A DNA stretch of 64,000 nt from Pseudonocardia benzenivorans CB1190 (lineage in GTDB: Bacteria; Actinomycetota; Actinomycetes; Mycobacteriales; Pseudonocardiaceae): the NCBI RefSeq assembly GCF_000196675.2, contig NC_015312.1:5286501-5350500 (forward strand), in the 5' to 3' direction. A program made the translations under genes and the position numbers. Numbering within the stretch: the stretch's first letter is position 1; each line of letters begins with the position of its first letter. This document shows positions 24,246-32,818 of the stretch, in pieces. Under the pieces are notes generated by a model. That model worked only from the letters and a program-made list of their open reading frames with translations, made no database searches and was not told where the DNA came from.

Positions 24246-24394
24246 ACGCCGCGGCTCGCCGGTCCGGTCGGCGGCTCCGCCGGGGCGCGAGACCCTGATC
24301 CTGTCCGGCGGCATTGACCGACGGCACCGTCGCGGGGAATCGTCGGCGCCACGAGAGTCGGTCGGGTCGACCGGCGCCTACCAGGAGGAGGACC

Positions 24395-24433
24395 GTGCGC
24401 GTCGCCGTCGTCGGCCCCGGGATCGCCGCGTGA
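24395..24433 (+). pseudogene. 12-codon stub of a Rossmann-fold reductase (GlxR-like)
   Basis: After aggaggagg, a GTG opens VRVAVVGPGIAA and stops at once, the TGA overlapping the next GTG. The peptide looks like the first NAD-binding strand and glycine loop of tartronate semialdehyde reductase or 6-phosphogluconate-dehydrogenase-like enzymes (MxVAVVGLGIMG). The neighbour is a hydroxypyruvate-isomerase homologue, a common partner of that reductase. An in-frame internal deletion would explain it; a coupling leader is the alternative. Confidence 0.45.
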
Positions 24434-25278
24434 ACGCCGAGGAGCGGCTGCCGCTCGTCGCCAACATCTCGCTGTTGTTCGCCGAGGTTCCCTATCTCGA
24501 ACGCTTCGCCAGGGCCGCGGCCGCCGGCTTCACCGCCGTCGAGACGTGGTGGCCCTGGTCGGACCCCGTGCCGCCACCGGGCGGGGTGGACACCCTCGTC
24601 GCCGCGCTCGACGACGCGGGGCTCCGGCTCGCCGGGTGCAACCTCTACGGCGGTGACCTGCCCGCGGGCGAGCGCGGGATCGCCTGCGACCCGGCGCGCA
24701 CCGAGGAGTTCGCCGCCAACCTGGACGCGGTCGTGGGGATCGCGCGACGGACCGGCTGCCCCGTCTTCAACGGCCTCTTCGGCCGACGCCGGCCCGACGT
24801 GCCGGTCTCGGAACAGGACGCGCTCGCCGTCGCGCAGCTCGCGACCGCCGCGCGGCGTCTGGGCGAGGTCGGCGGCACGGTGCTCGTCGAGGCCCTCGGA
24901 CGGGGGCTCAACGGCACCTACCCCGTCACGAACGCGCAGGAGGCCGTCGCCGTCGTCGACCGGGTGCGCGAGACCGCGGGTGCCGACTCGGCCGGTTTCC
25001 TCTTCGACACCTTCCACCTCACCACCAGCGGCGACGACCTCCCGCAGGTGATCGCCGACCACGTCGGGGTGATCGCGCACGTCCAGGTCGCCGACGCGCC
25101 GGGCCGCGCGCAGCCGGGGACCGGCGTGGTCGATGTGCCCGGTGTCGTCGACGCGCTGTGGGCCGCCGGTTATCGCGGCGCGGTGGCCGCCGAGTACAGC
25201 CCGACGGTGCCGACCGAGCAGACCTTCGGCTGGCTCGACGAGACCCCGCGGCTCGCCGCCCTGACGCCCCGGGCCTGA
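24430..25278 (+). CDS. Hydroxypyruvate isomerase-like TIM-barrel protein
   Basis: The protein belongs to the sugar phosphate isomerase/epimerase-like barrel family. Visible features are LVANISLLFAEVPYLERFARAAAAGFTAVETWWPW at the start, GTVLVEALGRGLNGTYPVTNAQEA with the metal-binding glutamate, FLFDTFHLTTSGDD, HVQVADAPGRAQPGTGVVD and AAEYSPT. That order matches Hyi. It would interconvert hydroxypyruvate and tartronate semialdehyde, or a related 2-oxo sugar acid. The GTG overlaps the stop of the preceding reductase stub. Glyoxylate carboligase is not in the window. Confidence 0.85.
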   Translation: MNAEERLPLVANISLLFAEVPYLERFARAAAAGFTAVETWWPWSDPVPPPGGVDTLVAALDDAGLRLAGCNLYGGDLPAGERGIACDPARTEEFAANLDAVVGIARRTGCPVFNGLFGRRRPDVPVSEQDALAVAQLATAARRLGEVGGTVLVEALGRGLNGTYPVTNAQEAVAVVDRVRETAGADSAGFLFDTFHLTTSGDDLPQVIADHVGVIAHVQVADAPGRAQPGTGVVDVPGVVDALWAAGYRGAVAAEYSPTVPTEQTFGWLDETPRLAALTPRA

Positions 25279-25480
25279 GCCCGCCGCACCACCGGCCGTC
25301 CCCCGTGCCGTCGCGCCGCGCCGTCGATCGGGTCGCTGTCCCGGGACACGGCGGGCACCAGCCGGTCGGTGGACGGCGGCGTCGTCCGGCACGTCCGCCG
25401 GGCGGCCGACCGCACCGTCGTCGCGACGGGGCGAGTCTGGAGGGCGTCAGCACGACAGTCCTCCGGAACGGAGCGCGGCG

Positions 25481-25741
25481 ATGAGCATCTCGACCCCGGC
25501 CACCACGTCCACCTCGACCCTCGGCACCCCGACCGCCGCCACGCGGCCGCTGTGGATCGCGGCCGCCGTCCTCACGATCGTCGGCCTGGCGATCGGCCTG
25601 GCCTCCGAGACCTACGCCGTCGTCTCCGCATGGGTGCTGGTCGGGGCGGGGGTGTTCGCGCTCGCCGACGTCCTGGTACGACGACACCGCGCGGGGCACC
25701 GGATCGTCCGGCTACGCGGTTCCGCTCCGCTGCCGCGATGA
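25481..25741 (+). CDS. Small two-helix membrane protein
   Basis: An 86-residue protein with a Thr/Ser-rich N-terminus and two hydrophobic stretches, LWIAAAVLTIVGLAIGLASE and YAVVSAWVLVGAGVFALADVLV, followed by an arginine-rich tail. This predicts two membrane helices with both ends on the same side. The ATG follows an ggagcgcggcg site. The stop overlaps the start of a TetR-like fragment. No family was recognised. The 200 bases upstream to the isomerase gene show nothing else. Confidence 0.6.
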   Translation: MSISTPATTSTSTLGTPTAATRPLWIAAAVLTIVGLAIGLASETYAVVSAWVLVGAGVFALADVLVRRHRAGHRIVRLRGSAPLPR

Positions 25742-26025
25742 CCGGCAGGCCCGCAGGCAACGCTGAGCCGCCGGGCTGCGCCGACGCCGCGCGGTACCCG
25801 CTGCTCGCCGCGTGGATGCGCATCGCCGAGGGACCGAGCGCCGCCGAGCAGCTGGCTCGCGGCGTCGACTTCCTCCTCGACGGCATCGAGCGCCGGAACA
25901 CGCAGCTGGGGCACGGTCAGGCCCCCACGTCGGGACCCGCCGAGGTCCTACGGAGTGTGCCCTCTCGCCGCTCGGGGTGCCGTCATCGCGTCGCCCGCTC
26001 CAGCAGTTCCAGCACGTGGACATAG
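25738..26025 (+). pseudogene. C-terminal fragment of a TetR-family regulator
   Basis: The frame starts at an ATG overlapping the previous stop and contains YPLLAAWMRIAEGPSAAE followed by ARGVDFLLDGIERR, which matches the end of TetR ligand domains (FxxGLDLLLDGIEAR). The DNA-binding half is absent. Beyond about 25920 the reading frame drifts into the antisense of the next gene. A decayed regulator is more likely than a functional small protein. Confidence 0.5.
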
Positions 26026-28772
26026 GGCTCCCCCACCGCGCGCGACATCCCCAGCTCGCAGGTGCGGTTGCAGGAGGCGTGGGCGTCGAAGTCCTTGCCG
26101 GCCAGCTCGGCGGCCTGCGGGGCGGTCGCGGCGGCCGTGAGCTCGGGGTGCAGCAGGCCGCGGTCGCCCGCGAACCCGCAGCAGCCCCAGGCGTCGGGCA
26201 CCGTCACCTCGACGGCGACGGCCTCGGCGACGCGGAGCAGCGCGGCGGTGAGGCCCATCCGCTGCGCGGAGCACGTCGGGTGCAGCGCGAGCGTCGGGAT
26301 GCGGGTCGGCGTCAGCGCGCCGAGCAGGTGCTCGGCGGTGAACGCGACGGCGTCGACGACGCGGATCGCCCGGTACCGGGGATGGCCGTCGGCGAGCATC
26401 TGGTGCAGGCCCTCGGTGCACGACGACGCGTCGGTGACGACGGGCAGCCTGCCGCGATCGGTCGCGGTCCACAGCGCGGGCAGCACCCTGGCGGCCATCG
26501 CGGCGAGCCCGGCCTTGTGCCCCTTGGACTTCCACGGGGTTCCGCAGCACAGTGACGGGAGCCGGTCGGGCACCACCAGCCGCACCCCGGCCCGCTTGCA
26601 GAGCCGGGCGAACGCCTCGGTGGCGCCCGGGTCGGCGGGGCCGAACATCGTGCCGGTGCAGGAGCTGAAGAGGACGGCGTCGGCGTCGCCCGTGGGAAGG
26701 GAGGCCGGCACCCGCGCGCCACCCGACCCGGGCAGATCGGCCGACCACCGCGGCACGGTGTCGGGGTCGCCGACGCGCCGGGCGAGATCCGTCGCCCGCT
26801 CCACGGTCCGGGCCGGCAGCCGGCCGGCCAGGTCGAGCGCGGCCCCGGCGGCGGCCGTCGTCGCCGACCAGTGCCGCGCCGCGACCGTCCACGCCGCGGA
26901 GACCGCGCGCTGCGGGCGTTCGGCGCGCAGCCGCCGGACCAGGTCACCGGTGTTGATCAGCACCGGGCACGCGGTCTGGCACATGCCGTCGACCGCGCAG
27001 GTGTCGACGCCGTCGTGGACGTAGCCGGACTCCAGCTCGGCGACCAGGTCGGTGTCGCCGGCGAGCCGGGCCCGCTCGGTCTCGCGGCGCAGGACGATCC
27101 GCTGCCGCGGCGTCGTCGTGACGTCGCGGCTGGGACAGACGGGCTCGCAGAACCCGCACTCGACGCACCGCTCGACCTCGTCCTCGACAACGGGCGCCGA
27201 CTTGAGGTCGGCCAGGTGCGCCTGCGGGTCCTCGTCGAGCACGACACCCGGGCTGAGCAGGCCACGCGGGTCGAAGAGCCGTTTGATCTCCTGCAGCACG
27301 GCGTAGAGCTCGTCGCCGTACTGGCGGCGGACGAACGGCGACATCATCCGGCCCGTGCCGTGCTCGGCCTTGAGGGTGCCGCCGCGGCCGAGCACCAGCG
27401 TCACCATGTCCTCGGTGAAGCGGCCGAACCGGTCGCGCCCCGAGCCGTCGCCGAGGCGCTCGGTGAGCATGAAGTGGATGTTGCCGTCCTTGGCGTGGCC
27501 GAAGATCACGGCGTGGTCGTAGGCGTGCTTCTCGAAGAGCCGGGTGAGCTCCTGGCACGTCGGGAGCAGCTCGGGGACCGGGACGGCGATGTCCTCGAGC
27601 AGCGCGGCCGTCCCGGCGGGGCGGGCGCCCGCGACCTTCGCGTACAGCCCCTTGCGCAGGTGCCACAGCGCGGCCTTGGCGGCAGGGTCACCCGCGAGCG
27701 TGCGCGGGCCCTCGACCGGCAGCCGCTCCAGCACCGGCGCGGCGGCCCCGGCGAGCGCGTCGGCCTCCTCCGCGGTCCCCGCGCGGTACTCCACGAGCAG
27801 CGCCGCGTGGTCGCGCACGACCAGGTCGCGCAGCACCGGCGCGGCGTCGGCGTCGCCCTGGCCGACCCGCAGCGACGTCGCGTCGAGGAGCTCGACCGTC
27901 GCGGGCGCGGTGGCGACGAGATCGGGCAGCGCCCGGTTCGCGTCGGCGAGGTCGGCGAAGACCAGCAACCCGGTGCGCGCGTGCGGGTACAGCGGCACCG
28001 TGCGCATGACGACCGAGGCGACGAACGCGAGCGTGCCCTCGCTGCCGACCATCAGCCTCGTGAGGATGTCGACCGGCCGCTCGTGGTCGAGGAACGAGTT
28101 CAGCCCGTAGCCCATCGTGTTCTTGATCGAGAACAGCGTCTCGACGCGTCGCCGCGAGTCGGCGTTCCCGCGTACCCGGTCGCGCAGCCGGGCCAGCCCC
28201 GCCCACAGGTCCGGCTCGCGGTCGCGGAGCCGCTCGTCGGCATCGGGTGCGCCGGTGTCGAGCACCGTCCCGGACGGCAGGACGACCTCGACCGACTCCA
28301 CCAGCACGTAGCTGTTCGCCGTCGTCCCACACGACATCCCGCTGGAGTTGTTGGCGACGACCCCGCCCAGCGTGCACGCCGACTCGCTGGCCGGGTCCGG
28401 CCCGAGCACCCGCCCGTAGCGGGCCAGCTTGGTGTTGACCTGCCGGACCGTCGCGCCCGGCCCGACCCGCACGCGCTGCCCGTCGTCGAGGATCTCGATG
28501 CCGCGGAAGAACTTCCGGGTGTCGACGAGGACGCCGTCGGTCACGGCCTGGCCCGACAGGCTGGTGCCGCCCGAGCGGAACGTCAGGTGGGTCCCCACCG
28601 CCGCGACCGCGGTGAACAGGCGGGTGACCTCGCCCGCGTCGCGCACCGTCGCGACGGCCTGCGGCGTGCGCAGGAAGTGTGAGGCGTCGTGCGCCATCCC
28701 GAACCGGTCCAGCGCGCGGGTGCTGACGCCGGGTACGGCCGCGGCGAGCTCGTCGCCCAGAGTGGTGGTCAT
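25983..28772 (-). CDS. FAD-linked oxidase and FeS reductase fusion (D-lactate/glycolate dehydrogenase type)
   Basis: The 929-residue protein fuses a GlcD-type flavin dehydrogenase with a GlcF-type iron-sulfur module. The PP-loop FAD site is in HLTFRSGGTSLSGQAVTDGVLVDT, and C-terminal cap features are HAKDGNIHFML and EHGTGRMMSPF. Near residue 540 a ferredoxin domain shows CVECGFCEPVCPSR and later CAVDGMCQTACP. The last third has two CCG-type segments, LCCGTPWKSKGHK and GCCGFAGDRG. Such enzymes oxidise D-2-hydroxy acids and pass electrons to quinone or cytochrome. The ATG start gives a typical N-terminus. Confidence 0.93.
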   Translation of the reverse strand: MTTTLGDELAAAVPGVSTRALDRFGMAHDASHFLRTPQAVATVRDAGEVTRLFTAVAAVGTHLTFRSGGTSLSGQAVTDGVLVDTRKFFRGIEILDDGQRVRVGPGATVRQVNTKLARYGRVLGPDPASESACTLGGVVANNSSGMSCGTTANSYVLVESVEVVLPSGTVLDTGAPDADERLRDREPDLWAGLARLRDRVRGNADSRRRVETLFSIKNTMGYGLNSFLDHERPVDILTRLMVGSEGTLAFVASVVMRTVPLYPHARTGLLVFADLADANRALPDLVATAPATVELLDATSLRVGQGDADAAPVLRDLVVRDHAALLVEYRAGTAEEADALAGAAAPVLERLPVEGPRTLAGDPAAKAALWHLRKGLYAKVAGARPAGTAALLEDIAVPVPELLPTCQELTRLFEKHAYDHAVIFGHAKDGNIHFMLTERLGDGSGRDRFGRFTEDMVTLVLGRGGTLKAEHGTGRMMSPFVRRQYGDELYAVLQEIKRLFDPRGLLSPGVVLDEDPQAHLADLKSAPVVEDEVERCVECGFCEPVCPSRDVTTTPRQRIVLRRETERARLAGDTDLVAELESGYVHDGVDTCAVDGMCQTACPVLINTGDLVRRLRAERPQRAVSAAWTVAARHWSATTAAAGAALDLAGRLPARTVERATDLARRVGDPDTVPRWSADLPGSGGARVPASLPTGDADAVLFSSCTGTMFGPADPGATEAFARLCKRAGVRLVVPDRLPSLCCGTPWKSKGHKAGLAAMAARVLPALWTATDRGRLPVVTDASSCTEGLHQMLADGHPRYRAIRVVDAVAFTAEHLLGALTPTRIPTLALHPTCSAQRMGLTAALLRVAEAVAVEVTVPDAWGCCGFAGDRGLLHPELTAAATAPQAAELAGKDFDAHASCNRTCELGMSRAVGEPYVHVLELLERATR

Positions 28773-28848
28773 CGCGCTCGTCCTCGTCGTCGTGGTCGCC
28801 GCATTCTCTCCCGCCGTGGACGACCATGCCGTCTAGTTCTGCGACGCG

Positions 28849-28888
28849 GTGAGTGGCGATGGTCGCCCGGGCGACCATCGCCACTCAC
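28849..28888. repeat. 40-bp palindromic repeat, copy C
   Basis: A perfect 40-bp palindrome begins gtgagtggcgatggtcgcc and ends with its complement. It is the cleanest member of the family also found at 7.3 and 9.2 kb. It lies between the dehydrogenase start and a decayed two-component system, so it is not placed as a terminator for an intact gene. Confidence 0.85.
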
Positions 28889-28947
28889 GAGCAACCGGTA
28901 GACCCAGGACGTGGCGCGGCAGCGGGCGGCGTCGGGACGGAGGCGCG

Positions 28948-29208
28948 GTGTCGGTGCGCGACGACGGGTGCGGCACCACGACGTCGGGCAACGGCAGCGG
29001 CAACGGCAGTGCCGGTGGCAACGGCAGTGCCGATGGCAACGGCAGTGCCGATGGCAACGCCACGGGCCGGGGCCTGTCCAACCTGCGCGACCGGGTCGAG
29101 GCCGTCGGCGGCCGGTTGCAGGTCGACGGCGTGCCCGGTGTGGGCACGCGGGTGTGCGCGGAGCTGCCTGCAAGGAGGTACCGATGGCTGAGCTGCTGCG
29201 CGTGGTGA
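28948..29208 (+). pseudogene. C-terminal remnant of a sensor histidine kinase
   Basis: The frame reads VSVRDDGCG and, after a low-complexity insert, GRGLSNLRDRVEAVGGRLQVDGVPGVGTRVCAELP. These are the N, G1 and G2 ATP-binding boxes of NarL-type kinases. The insert is made of 18-bp units (ggcaacggcagtgccgat) encoding GNGSAD. The kinase N-terminus is absent, directly after the palindromic repeat. The frame overlaps the start of a response-regulator remnant, as in an intact two-component operon. Confidence 0.7.
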
Positions 29209-29318
29209 TCGCCGTCAACGCGATCTTCGCCAAGCTCGGGCTGGTCGAGGAGCCCGTGCACAGGCGGGTCGCGGCCGTGCCGGCGTACCTGCAGGACCGC
29301 ACCGCCCCGACGTCGTGA
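29184..29318 (+). pseudogene. Response regulator reduced to its two ends
   Basis: A 44-codon ORF begins MAELLRVVIA, the usual first strand of a NarL-type receiver, and jumps directly to VNAIFAKLGLVEEPVHRRVAAV, the end of the LuxR HTH domain. The aspartate pocket and most of the HTH are deleted in frame. An aaggaggt ribosome site is intact. It cannot work as a phosphorylation-dependent regulator. Confidence 0.7.
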
Positions 29319-29342
29319 CACTGCCGCTCCGGTGCCGACGTC

Positions 29343-29570
29343 GTGCACCTGGCCGTGGCCGACGGCGTCCAGGTCGTCCAGTGCACGAGCTCGGCGCGGG
29401 GTCCGGACGTCCACGGGATCACGCGAGGCGCGTTCCTCCACGTCTTCGAGGCCGGCGGCAACCGCATCGAGCTGTTCGGCACCTCCGGCATCCTCGAGCT
29501 CGTACCGGACTTCGAGACGGTGACCTGGGATCTCACCGACTTCGACATCGGGCCCGGGCGGCGGTCACGG
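29343..29570 (+). pseudogene. C-terminal fragment of a VOC/extradiol dioxygenase-like protein
   Basis: The stretch contains HLAVADGVQVVQCTSSARGPDVHGI and GGNRIELFGTSGILELVPDFETVTWD, which resembles the end of catechol 2,3-dioxygenase-type VOC proteins (NRxELFxxxG...PDxxxVxWD). The N-terminal half is missing and the frame loses character after about 29560. It is one of several fossils in this interval. Confidence 0.5.
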
Positions 29571-29644
29571 CCTCGAGGTCGCGACGGACCCGGTCGGGGT
29601 AGGGGACTGGACCGGACGGACCCCGGTAGGGCATGGTGCGCGCC

Positions 29645-29854
29645 ATGAATCTGTCCGTGCATTTCGTGGGCGGTCCGGCCGACGGCAGGGACGACGAGTA
29701 CGACACCATGTCGTCGCCGGTGCCCCGGCTCTACCTCACCGACGACGACGACCGCTGGCGCGCGGTCTACCAGCTGTCGGCGGACTGCCCCGTCGTCGGC
29801 GGGCGCTGGCAGTACGAGGAGGTCCCCGACCGGCTCGGGCGCCCGTACCGCTGA
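29645..29854 (+). CDS. Small hypothetical protein (GGPADG type)
   Basis: The 69-residue protein starts MNLSVHFVGGPADGRDDEYD and ends with CPVVGGRWQYEEVPDRLGR. Short proteins with a GGP(A/M)DGR start are widespread in actinobacteria and their phages without known function. Third-position GC is high throughout, which supports coding. It is acidic, with no membrane segment. An in-frame ATG four codons earlier is possible. Confidence 0.6.
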   Translation: MNLSVHFVGGPADGRDDEYDTMSSPVPRLYLTDDDDRWRAVYQLSADCPVVGGRWQYEEVPDRLGRPYR

Positions 29855-29964
29855 CCGGCCCCGACCCGACCGACACCCGCACATCCCGCGCGATCCGGAC
29901 ACCTCGCGCGGGACGTGCCGAACGGCCCTGGGCCCCCGGCGCCCACCCGGCCGATCATGCGTCG

Positions 29965-30941
29965 ATGCGCATCCTCGACCGGGCCACCGTGGCCGAGCTG
30001 CTCGACCTCGACCAGCTCGTGGACGCGCTCGCCGTCGCGATGACCGACCTCAGTGCCGGCCGCGCCACCGTCCCACCGCGCACGGGCGCGGCGATCGCTG
30101 CCGCCGGCGTCCTGGTCGCCATGCCCGCGTACTGCCCGTCACTCGGACTGGCCGCGGCGAAGCTGCTGACGGTCTACCCCGGTAACGCGGCGGCCGGCCG
30201 GCCCGTGCACCAGGCGGTCGTCGTGGCGGTCGACCCGGAGACCGGCAGTCCCGTGGCCCTGCTCGACGGCGACGCGATCACCGAGCTCCGGACCGCCGGC
30301 GGGCTCGGCGCTGTCGGTGCGGCTGCTCGCGCGGCCGGACGCGCGGACGCTCGCGGTCGTCGGGCACCGGTCCGCAGGCGCTCGCGCACGCCCGGGTCGT
30401 CGTGCGGGAGCGGCTGTTCGACCGGGTGCTCGTCGGCGGCCGGAACCGTGAGCGCGCGGAGCGGATCGTCGCCGATCTCGCCGCGCACGGTGTCGACGCG
30501 ACGCCGTGCACGATCGCGGAGGCCGTCGGCGAGGGCGACGTCGTGTGTGGCACGACCAGCGCCGTCGAACCGCTCGTGCGCGCGGGCGAGGTGCGCGACG
30601 GCGTCCACGTCGCCGCGGTCGGCTACGCCCGTGGCGGCGGGGAGGTCGACCCGGCGCTGATGGCCTCCGCGCTGCTCGTCGTCGAGCACCGCGACACCGT
30701 CCTGACCGCGTGGCCCGCCGGTGCCGACGACGTCATCGACGCGGTGGCGCGCGGCCTCGTCGCGCTCGACGACGTCGTGGAGATCGGCGAGCTCGTCGCG
30801 GGCACCCGCGCCGGGCGGACCGACGACCGGCAGCGCACGATCTACCGCTCGGTCGGCCTCGCGGTGCAGGACGTCGCGGCGGCGGCGGTCGTGTTGCGGG
30901 CGGCCGGCACCCGTGGCCTGGGCACTGTCGTCGAGCTCTGA
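29965..30941 (+). pseudogene. Ornithine cyclodeaminase/mu-crystallin homologue with two frameshifts
   Basis: The N-terminal part is normal for the family (MRILDRATVAELLDLDQLVDAL, AAKLLTVYPGNAAAGRPVHQAVV, ALLDGDAITELRTA). Family sequence then continues in the second frame (GSALSVRLLARPDARTLAVVG) and, after a second shift, in the third (TGPQALAHARVVVRERLFDRVLVGGRN to the end). Both shifts fit one extra G in a run of three, at 30301-30303 and 30362-30364. If the two bases were removed, a full protein of about 325 residues would result. Real pseudogene or sequencing error cannot be decided here. Confidence 0.8.
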
Positions 30942-30946
30942 CACAC

Positions 30947-30977
30947 GACCGCCCCGGTCACGGGGACCGGGGCGGTC
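30947..30977. terminator. Bidirectional stem-loop terminator
   Basis: A 13-bp perfect stem, gaccgccccggtc with its complement, encloses a five-base loop. It sits between the convergent ends of the cyclodeaminase homologue and the Asp/His-rich small gene. No T-tract follows, as is common for actinobacterial terminators. Confidence 0.75.
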
Positions 30978-30991
30978 GCGGGCGCGGTCGC

Positions 30992-31255
30992 TCAGTTGTA
31001 GACGTGGTGTCCGCCGTAGCCCGACGACGAGTGGTCGTACGAGTCGTGGCAGCCCTTGTCGTAGGAGTCGTGGCAGCTCTTGTCGTCGTAGGACTTGTCG
31101 CACCAGTCGTCGTTGCCGTCGTAGCGGCCGTTGTCCCAGCAGTGCGAGTACTTGTCGTCCCAGCTGTGGTGCTTCTCCGACCAGCTGTCGTTGCACTCGC
31201 GGTTCCAGGTGTTGTCGTTGTGGTACTTGCCGGTGCTGCAGTGGGACTTGAACAT
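30992..31255 (-). CDS. Asp/His/Ser/Tyr/Cys-rich small protein of unknown function
   Basis: This 87-residue protein has about 15 Asp, 13 Ser, 10 His, 8 Tyr, 6 Cys and 5 Trp. It contains no Leu, Ile, Ala, Pro or Gln and a single Val. Nearly every codon ends in C or G, so it is a genuine gene rather than an antisense frame. The C-terminal half repeats a motif: KSYDDKSCHDSYDKGCHDSYDH. There is no signal peptide or hydrophobic core. Spaced Cys and His residues suggest metal binding, but no known family was recognised. It has its own terminator. Upstream, gagaagaggcccgag offers a weak ribosome site. Confidence 0.7.
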   Translation of the reverse strand: MFKSHCSTGKYHNDNTWNRECNDSWSEKHHSWDDKYSHCWDNGRYDGNDDWCDKSYDDKSCHDSYDKGCHDSYDHSSSGYGGHHVYN

Positions 31256-31527
31256 CTCGGGCCTCTTCTCGGTGTCGTTCGTGCTGGGGGGTTCGTGCCG
31301 TGGGGGTGTTCCTGCTGACGAGAACCCTGCCGTCCCGGGCCGCGGCGGACGATCGAGTGCGCCCCCGATCCCGCGGGGGGAAACCCGACTCCTGGCGGGC
31401 ACGGCCCGTCCACCTCGGACGCCGTGGCGCCGAGCGACGGGCACTGGCGCCCACGGCGTCCGGTGGGCGAGGATCGTCGTCCGCGTTCCCGACGACGGCG
31501 ACCGCGGACGACGGGAGGGCCCGACGC

Positions 31528-32724
31528 ATGCGGTGGCTGCCGCTCCTGCTCGCGGGAGTCCTGCTGCTCGCGTCGTGCGGCAGCGACACCGAGCGCCGGG
31601 CCGTCGACGGACTCGTCGACTCGTGGACCGCCGGGCCGTTCTACACGCTGCCCGACCCGATCCCGCCCGGTGCGCCGGGCACCCTCGTGCGGTCGGAGCG
31701 GCTGGGCAGCGCGCCCGCGGGCGCGATCGCGTGGCGGGTGCTCTACCACTCGCGCGACGTCACCGGTGCCGACCTGCTCACCTCCGGCGTCGTGGTCGCC
31801 CCGGCAGGCCCCGCTCCCGCCGGCGGGCGGACCGTCGTGTCCTGGGGGCACCCGACGACCGGTACCGCGCAGCGGTGCGCGCCGTCGGTCGGCGACGACC
31901 CGTTCGATCTCGTCGAGGGCCTGTCCGACCTGCTGCGGGCCGGGTACGTGGTGGCGGCCGCGGACTACCCGGCGATGGGTGCACCCGGCCCGGCGTCCTA
32001 CCTGATCGGGGCGACGGCGGGCGACAGCGTGCTCGACGCCGCCCGCGCCGCGCGGGCCCTGCCCGAGGCGGGGGCGTCGGACCGGCTGCTGCTGTGGGGG
32101 CACTCGCAGGGCGGGCACGCGGTGCTGTTCGCGGCGCAGCTGGCCGCCGCCTACGCACCCGAGCTGCGCCTGCTCGGCGTCGCCACCGCGGCCCCGGCGA
32201 CCGACCTCGCCGACCTGCTGCGCGCCGACATCGGCGACGTCTCGGGCGTGACGATCGGCGCCTACGCGTTCGCCGCGTACTCGGCGGCGTACGGCGTACC
32301 GCTCGACACGATCCTCACCCCCGCCGGCGCCGCCGCGACGCCGGCGATGGCGCGGCTGTGCCTGATCGGCCAGAACGCACAGCTGCACGACATCGCGACG
32401 CCGCTGGTCGGACACTATCTCGGGGGCGATCCGGGCCTCGTCCAGCCATGGGCGCGGCTGCTGGCCGCCAACACCCCCGGCACGACCCGGCTCGACGTGC
32501 CGCTGCTCGTCGCGCAGGGCGGCGCCGACACCCTCGTGCGGCCCCAGGTGACCACGGCGTTCGTGGCCCGGCAGTGCGCCCTCGGCACGCACGTGACCTC
32601 GCTGCCGTTGCCCGGCGTCGACCACGGCTTCGTCGCGCTCGACGCCCTCCCGACGCTGCTCCCCTGGCTCGCCGCGGTGGAGCGGGGCACGCCTCCTGCC
32701 TCGACCTGCCCGGCCGGCGCGTGA
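31528..32724 (+). CDS. Secreted lipoprotein lipase (LIP family)
   Basis: A lipoprotein signal, MRWLPLLLAGVLLLASCGS, ends at a lipobox cysteine near residue 17. The mature part matches secretory lipases: TLPDPIPPGAPGTLVRSERL, WGHPTTGTAQRCAPS, the nucleophile in LLWGHSQGGHAVLFAAQL, the acid in LVAQGGADTLVRPQ and the histidine in LPGVDHGFVALD. It would act outside the membrane on triglycerides or esters. ATG with gggagg upstream was chosen over an earlier start because it yields the clean signal peptide. Confidence 0.92.
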   Translation: MRWLPLLLAGVLLLASCGSDTERRAVDGLVDSWTAGPFYTLPDPIPPGAPGTLVRSERLGSAPAGAIAWRVLYHSRDVTGADLLTSGVVVAPAGPAPAGGRTVVSWGHPTTGTAQRCAPSVGDDPFDLVEGLSDLLRAGYVVAAADYPAMGAPGPASYLIGATAGDSVLDAARAARALPEAGASDRLLLWGHSQGGHAVLFAAQLAAAYAPELRLLGVATAAPATDLADLLRADIGDVSGVTIGAYAFAAYSAAYGVPLDTILTPAGAAATPAMARLCLIGQNAQLHDIATPLVGHYLGGDPGLVQPWARLLAANTPGTTRLDVPLLVAQGGADTLVRPQVTTAFVARQCALGTHVTSLPLPGVDHGFVALDALPTLLPWLAAVERGTPPASTCPAGA

Positions 32725-32818
32725 CCCGCCATCCGGCGGGGCACGCCCGCCGCGCGACGGCTGGGGAGGTGCGCGGCGCACGCATAGCGTCGGGTCGTCC
32801 GACAGCGAGGAGCCGACG

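Noticed and set aside
28987..29058. Regular 18-bp units considered as a CRISPR-like array
   Set aside because: Units are adjacent without spacers and encode GNGSAD within a kinase fragment, so this is a coding microrepeat.
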